Origin: Cricetomys ansorgei
Lineage: Eukaryota; Chordata; Mammalia; Rodentia; Nesomyidae
Assembly (NCBI GenBank): GCA_026225945.1
Contig: JAMJFZ010004031.1
Span: forward strand, 3,884,001 to 3,948,000
Reading direction: 5' to 3'
DNA: 64,000 nucleotides
Below, one piece after another: positions 57,851 through 64,000 of this stretch. The position numbers and the translations under genes were made by a program. The first letter of the stretch is position 1, and each line of letters begins with the position of its first letter. The notes below the pieces were generated by a model. That model saw only the letters and a list, made by a program, of their open reading frames with translations, did no database searches and was not told where the DNA came from.

Positions 57851-60082
57851 CACTACTAAAAATAAAGCCATTATAATCTCACTGTTAAGTTATTTTGGAA
57901 AAAGGTCAGCAAGATGCAGCTTGTCTTTCTGCCATCACATTGAACCATTGTTAATGGGACCAAACATCCTAGATTATCCAGTTTGCCTCACTTGCCTGTT
58001 ACAGGGCTGACAGTTCAACTCTGAGAAAAACTTTTTGGTTAGGCCAGGTGGTTGACCTATTCATCCATGAATAATAAACAATCTTGTTATTTATGCTATT
58101 TATTACTATTATTTAAGAGCTCAAGCTTGGTTATCTTATGTATTGCTTTATATACTTTGGTAAGATGAAAATAAATTAACTGGTAGAAAAGATCACCTCA
58201 ACAGTTAGTGTGCTTAGGACATTATTTAATTTTATATCTACTTTGAAGCCTTATTTTGCCATTGCTTTTTTAAAATGCTTATAAATAGCCATCTTTTCAG
58301 AATGCTTTCCCACTGCATTGATTCTGTCATTAAAAATGCAATAACTCCTTGACAAATGTTTGTTCCATCCTTGCCTAATTGTCATATTTTAATTTAAAAG
58401 TGCATACAGTGGCACGCCTAAAGAAAATGGACCATCATTATTTCAAAGCAATTTTTTTTTTAGATAATCACACTTTAGCTAAAATGTACATGTCCTCTCC
58501 AAGCTTCGGTTTAAAGTGTAAGGCCAACACAGGATTTCTAGATAATTAATTAAGGTAATGATAGCAACTCTGATGCCAATGCCAATGTATTTTGTTACAT
58601 TATACGTATGTTTTGCAGTAACGGACACCAGCTCACAGATTTTTCCCTGTGGAATATTTAACACGTGAGAGTAAAGAAATACTTACGCTAGTAGTTTTCA
58701 ACTTTATTCTGCTTGGAAAAACCCACACAAGTAGACTTAATGTATTAGGATTCAATAAAGGATTTGCTGTTTATTTTTGTGTATTTCTCCACACTGTCAC
58801 GCAGAACACACTCCATTTTGAATCTGTGGGGTGGATTAATCAGCCCTCAGTGCACTACCTTGCATTTATCTTAGTGAATGTCATCAAATTTAGTGCAATC
58901 TATTTCTCAATCTTTCAGCATCAGTTTGAATTCTGGGTCTCAAACACCGTGGTCTAAGCATTCCATGATCTTTTGTGAAGAAGGTATTTTCAAAACAAGT
59001 GCAACTCCTGCTTGAGATCATCAGTTTTCCATATTTAAAGCATCTGAAAAAAGTAAATGATGCAATAAGGAATATTTTAATCTTTCAATAATGCATTTCC
59101 ATATTATATTCCTCGAACATTTCCTGAATTTAAAAATATAATTAACCAATTAATCTCCCATGACTTCTGCTACTGTACCAGAAGGAAGGTTTATGTCAGT
59201 GAGATAGAAAATGAGATGCCTAATAGTGTAACGAGCACACGGTTAGCATTTAATTACTTTTAGATGTAGTATCATTATGGAATGAATTTCCAACCCAAAC
59301 TATGGCTGTGTAAGAACAAACACATATGTAACAATAATAGAATTATAAGAATGGCAGAGTAAAAGGTGCTTGGTTGGTGTTGATAGAATAAACACCCCGC
59401 CCCCCTCAGATGATCCAAAAACAGATTGAAAATGGAAATTAAGTCAAAGGCTTTGACATGTCCAAAAGATGCAGGGACACATCTTACTACGAGGTTCCAC
59501 ACCACTAATTGTACAGCAAAGCTGGGGGCTCAAGAAAGCCGGGGGTCCATCTTTAATGGACACACACTCTGGAACAATGTGAACGTCTCCATTTTTATAA
59601 ATATTTATTTAAGGCAGTCTAGGACATAGTCAAGTTAATCCAACAAGATGAGAGCCTGTAAAATAAAAGACAACAGTGGTTTGTTTGTAAAGGAAAAGTT
59701 CCCCTCACATAGCTTAATCTACCACATCAGCTTTAATCAGAAACTATAAGAACTTGCTGAATTTAGGCTCTCTTTGATGGCACACGCCTATTTATGCCCT
59801 GTGTTTTGTATGAGCCAATACATAAGGGCAGAAACTTTTATTTTTCGATCAGGATACAGTAACCATCCTTCCAAGATGCAGCTTATGCCCTGTTTTATGT
59901 TCCTGAGATAGGAGTCGCTTTACATTTTTAAATGTTTGGAAAAAACAAGAAACAAAGATTGGATAGCAGAAGCCACTTTAGCTCCAAAGCCGAAACATTT
60001 ACTATCGGAGTCTACAGAAAATGTCTAGCACCCTCTACTTCAGAACTGTGATCACAGGTCCAACTCCAAGAGTCTTCTCTCA
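57851..60082. other. 2.2 kb of non-repetitive DNA
   Basis: No interspersed repeat recognised. AT-rich with several TTAATTAA/TAATTA-type cores (for example 58541-58552). A 102-codon frame at 58649-58957 has no known motif. Confidence 0.5.
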
Positions 60083-60290
60083 CAAATGTCGGCAAACACT
60101 TTCTGTAAATGACCAGACAGTAAAGATTTCAGGCACTGGGTGCCGAACAGCCACTAATGGCAACAGATCAACTCTACTGGTGTAATATGAAAGCAATCAC
60201 AGATGGCTGGCTGATGAATGGATGTGTCTGTTTTCTACTAATGTTTTATTTTCACAAACCGTAGGCCAGATGTGGTTTAGAACTATGTTC
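60083..60290 (+). mobile_element. Ancient hAT-type DNA transposon relic
   Basis: GTCGGCAAACACTTTCTGTA, AATGACCAGACAGTAAAGAT, TTCAGGCACTGGGTGCCGAA, GGCAACAGATCAACTCTACT, TTCTACTAATGTTTTATTTT and CCGTAGGCCAGATGTGGTTT run in the order of a common eutherian non-autonomous hAT-Charlie element. The inverted termini are eroded. Confidence 0.72.
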
Positions 60291-60624
60291 TAGAAGGCTG
60301 CCCTGCAGTTTCAACTTGATCAATGTATTTCTGTTCATGTATGTTTGGGGCTTGTTCTCACACACTCAGAATTCTACTTTTAAACCACCTTTTGCTTTCT
60401 CCAAGTACCATAGCTTAGTTCCGAATACAGATTTCAGTTTTCTAGATTTTAAAACTGCTTGATGATGACTTTGTGCTCATATTATCCACCCATGCCTCAT
60501 CTTTTCTCCCTATTTGCTCTGATGTCCAGATCTTAGAATGAAAAGCTCGATTTTTGATTTAGAAAAAGGTCATTGCAAACAATTCTAATCTCAGAAGAAT
60601 TCTTATTTATACACAGGAGATAGT
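60291..60624. other. Non-repetitive DNA
   Basis: No repeat or gene recognised. Confidence 0.5.
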
Positions 60625-60765
60625 TTGACATGCTAGAGAGACTGCAGGCTTAGGAGTCAGATACACTGTGTTCAACTCCTTCTCTGTTGACTTTCTACCA
60701 AAGGAACTTGGAGAATATTTTCTCTCTGAGCTCTTTGTCCCTCATCCTAGGTATCTATGCTTCAG
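60625..60765 (+). mobile_element. MIR SINE fragment
   Basis: CAGGCTTAGGAGTCAGATAC, ACTGTGTTCAACTCCTTCTC, GTTGACTTTCTACCAAAGGA and TTTTCTCTCTGAGCTCTTTG follow the MIR head and core order. Confidence 0.65.
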
Positions 60766-62439
60766 ATGGTTTTATGGAGTAAATATAGGTGTATGGAAGA
60801 CATCAGGTATCTCCATCGATGATTCTACTTTCATTCTTCTTTGTCATTCCTTATGCACATAGATACTTAGGTAATCTTTCTATGACACTTTGTTCAAAAT
60901 CCATCTCTTTATTTAAAGCAGTTTCTAGTCCTTCAGATGGTCTCTAATATTCTAATGGGTTAAGCCCATATGGACTTGGAACTAAATTTACTCCGCCAGG
61001 ATCATTCAGACTAAAATTCTCTGAGAACTAGGGTAAGGGTTAGACTGGACCATAGTGATGACGAGTTGAGAGCATACACAAAGAGTATTCTGATCAGTCA
61101 TGAACCACATGCACTTTAACACAATCCAGGTGTCAAGGAGTCACTCATGCTTAGTCTAATGGCCTCTATACCTATATTTGTGTTTCCCTTAAAAATCTAA
61201 GTTGTACTGAATATTGAGTGTTTACTATTTAACCTCTGTGTAAAAGACACCTACAAAACAATATCAGAGACCTGGTCCTGCCTGGAATTGTTTTGGAGAT
61301 ATACAAGGGTGTACATAGAATCCTTCTGGAAGAAAATTCATGGATAAATTCAGAGAATTTATTGGAAGTAATGCTTTGTAGAATAAAGTGGTGAGGAAGC
61401 TGGGCTATGTCAGGAAAGCCTTTAGGTCATGAAAGATAGGTGAAAACTCTAGGTCAACAATAGGGGACTCCAGAGAAGGGTTGCCTTCAAGAGGAGTACT
61501 GCACTGAACAGCAGTGGCCAGACCCACTACTCATACAGGGCTACATGAAGAGACGGTGCTCAGCAAAGCCATGGCCTTTTTGAAATCTGAGGCAGATCTT
61601 TAAGAGGAACCAGCTGTTGCTGGCTACAGACTGCAGTGCACATAACTGTTTCCTTGGAGAGACAAGTACTAACATTCTTCCAAACTGCCATTGCAAGACA
61701 ATGAGAAAAACTAAGAAGGGAGTTAACAGAAACCCCTGGGTCCTATAAAATCGTAGAAGCATGTACAAGCAAAGGGTGTTAAGTGCACATTCGTGCTAAG
61801 GAAGACAGCAGGGAGCACACACTACTTTGTCTCTCATCTGACTTCAAAAATGAAAAATGAAAGAAAATCAAGTCAAGAGACATCTTTCAAAAGGTCAAAT
61901 GTTTTCATTATGTTACTGTTAATCACGTTAATGTTACTGTTAATGCTTAAAACATAGGATCTCTTGATTTCAGTATTATGAATGAACAGTTAGGTGTTTG
62001 ACTTATATATACTTTCTAAGTATAAAGATATTTATACTAATATTTATTATTAAACTTCATATTTTAAAATATATATTCATGGTCAGACTAGCTAGGGAAA
62101 AAATGGAAGATAAACAAAATATGCACAGACCTTCACTGCAAAATTTCTCAGGACCATTAATATGATAATGTACATTAGAATCACAAATGGTGGAAGAACA
62201 GGGCAGAGTATACACAATTTCTGCCATGTAATAAAACATAGAACTAAAGCCAGTTTGGGAATTGCTGCACTAATTATGTTGAGTTTATCTGTATGAAATA
62301 ATGTGGTTAATTCTTCAAAGTATTTTGAAGACTTTTCCTCCAGACTAGTTTCTATTTCAATCTTTATCCACATGTATGACATTATATAGACAAAGCCCAA
62401 TTTCCCATTTCACCGTTAAAAGGAAAATATGTTCTTTCC
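60766..62439. other. Non-repetitive DNA with a short tandem duplication
   Basis: ATGTTACTGTTAAT is duplicated in tandem at 61910-61943 with a short spacer. No repeat family or gene recognised. Confidence 0.5.
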
Positions 62440-63000
62440 AAAATAAATCTTCTATTTTGAAACCATTAGTTAATAGCCCTAAATAGAGGCTAAAGGCAGC
62501 TATAATCATTTGTATCATCATCTGGAATTGGCTTTCCTTTTAATAGAGCCCATTTGCACTATAATAAAAAGCATGATCGGAACTGATTAAAGCTGGATAG
62601 AGCAGTTTTCATTTAAGAATTTCTCTTCCTGTGTCAGCCGATGTTTCTCTCTTAATGTTATTTTAATGCAATCGTTTTATGTTTGAAAATGAGGGCAATC
62701 ATGTCAGTCTGCGAGCTGGCAAAAGACAGTTATTGATTTTTACAAATCAGTCACCTTTAAAAATCCATAGGAGATGAATATGTATTATTTTGCAAGTACA
62801 AATCAGTTTCTGCAGAAACAAGAAAGGATGCCTAAGGAGGGGATGCATCTCAGAAGAATAAAGTGTGAGAAATAAGTTGCTTCAATGGGTTCCTTACTCT
62901 GTCACTGTAATAAACATCATCCCTCATTGATTATTTTTCCAAAGTAGAAGCAGTTTACATTAGCTTGCAATGTACCAAATATAAACAGCTGACAGATATT
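62440..63000. promoter_or_regulatory. Repeat-free block, possible conserved regulatory DNA
   Basis: No repeat signature. Dense in AATCA/TAAT-type cores (TATAATCATTTGTATCATCA, GGAACTGATTAAAGCTGGAT, AAATCAGTCACCTTTAAAAA). Judged only by texture. Confidence 0.22.
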
Positions 63001-64000
63001 AAAATGACATTCTCTAGAACCACCTTTTGCTTACTTAAGTTATTGCAGCTGGCATGTACTAGTGCAGACTCATCTAACCATCAATGGGAACTTCATGTAA
63101 CCTAGTTCAGAAATGAGTCTGGTAAGTTGCACCATAGTGTACACCTGCGGGGACAGAATTTTTGAACTATTTTCTTCAGACCTTCTGGGAAAAGACAGGG
63201 AAGAACTCGCCTTACAGGATGTCCCAGGGTTCAGGAGATAAAGGATTCTAGGGTAGCTCTGGTATCCCCCAAATCCCCTTTCTACCAAGAAATTTATCTA
63301 TTAGAGTTCTCTGTGGTAGTGATCCATTGGCTGTTTAGAGAAACAAACCTAAAACACCAATTAAAAACCTTTAAATGCTTCTGTGTGAATTCTTCAGAAA
63401 CAAATCCACCAACAAGATATCTAAGAATATGCCCATTTTTAGCAAATGCCCAGAATTGCTTGAACATATTAAGTCTGTGTGCAGCAAATGGCTGATGAAA
63501 TATATCTTTGTTTTTTTCATATCCTTGAAGTCAGTTTGAAAAAGAAATGATTCCAGAAAGTCTATGCAAAAGTTAAAGTATGGAGACTTAATTACTTTCT
63601 TTTCATGGAATTCAAGTTAGCTAAACCAAGACAGTGGGACAAACTATTATTATTCAATAAACAGTGTTGACTTCCACATTAGAAATAAGTGTGCGGTTTC
63701 CTGAAGCTGCACATTCCCCCCGAAAGGAGGGCAAACCTTTCACTCCTTGCTCTAGGTCACTTTCTGCAAAAAGACTTCCAGTCTTAGTATTAAGCAGCCC
63801 AGAAATAATTAACTAGACAGAACAAATAAAGGTTAAAAATTAGCTGAATGTGAGCAGATACCCAGAGCAGGTTGCATGGACATTGACAGCAGGTTATAGA
63901 CATATTAAGGGAAATCTCATCCAATTTAGCAGAGACCTGATTCCCAACAAGATTCATTCCAGGAGCTGAGGTATTGAGAAAGTGTTCCTTCCCATTCTTC
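63001..64000. other. Non-repetitive DNA
   Basis: No repeat or gene recognised up to the window end. Confidence 0.5.

Overview
The window looks like 64 kb of AT-rich nuclear DNA from a rodent, most likely a murine rodent (mouse/rat group). The evidence is the repeat content: B1, B3 and B4-type SINEs, MT/ORR1-type MaLR LTRs, three copies of the rodent hAT element URR1, and older mammalian layers (MIR, L2, L1M, MLT1, hAT relics). The B1 copies lack the internal insertion I associate with hamster and vole B1, which favours a murine. The species cannot be fixed from sequence alone.

I find no protein-coding gene, exon, processed gene copy, tRNA, rRNA or known small RNA that I can support. The longest open frames (174, 158 and 135 codons) are a simple-repeat artefact, a probable chance frame and a frame in a repeat-like block. 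The window is best read as intergenic 'gene desert' or the inside of a very large intron. There is nothing prokaryotic here: no operons, ribosome binding sites or CRISPR.

Layout. 1-8.2 kb: mostly unique, with a (CA)20, a (TATC)12 microsatellite, a B4, a MaLR LTR and an old SINE. 8.2-16.2 kb: an ERVL-type LTR, a long purine tract, three URR1 hAT elements, ancient L1M and L2 debris, and an unclassified repeat-like block. 16.2-24 kb: unique DNA, then an LTR cluster (17.9-20.9 kb), SINEs and another MaLR LTR. 24-35 kb: a pure T31 tract, an antisense MaLR LTR, B1s, MIR and MLT1 fragments, and a B1 with a clear 15-bp target duplication. 35-46 kb: mostly unique, with a (CA)17, a B4, MaLR LTRs, an ancient hAT element split by a B1, a MIR and a 72-nt pyrimidine tract. 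46-64 kb: the most repeat-poor part, with an L1 ORF2 scrap, an AT-rich inverted repeat near 51.1 kb, MIRs, an MLT1, a B1, a B3 and a hAT relic.

The best-supported calls are the mobile elements with visible target duplications: URR1 at 15962 (perfect 8 bp), URR1 at 10924 (7 of 8), B1 at 33956 (15 bp) and B3 at 57675 (10 bp). The most interesting unexplained features are the AT-rich inverted repeat at 51.03-51.15 kb, a bulged hairpin plus C/EBP-ATF-like motifs at 48.67-48.79 kb, and repeat-poor blocks that may be conserved regulatory DNA. No new biological system could be demonstrated. Family names come from memory of consensus sequences, not from a search.
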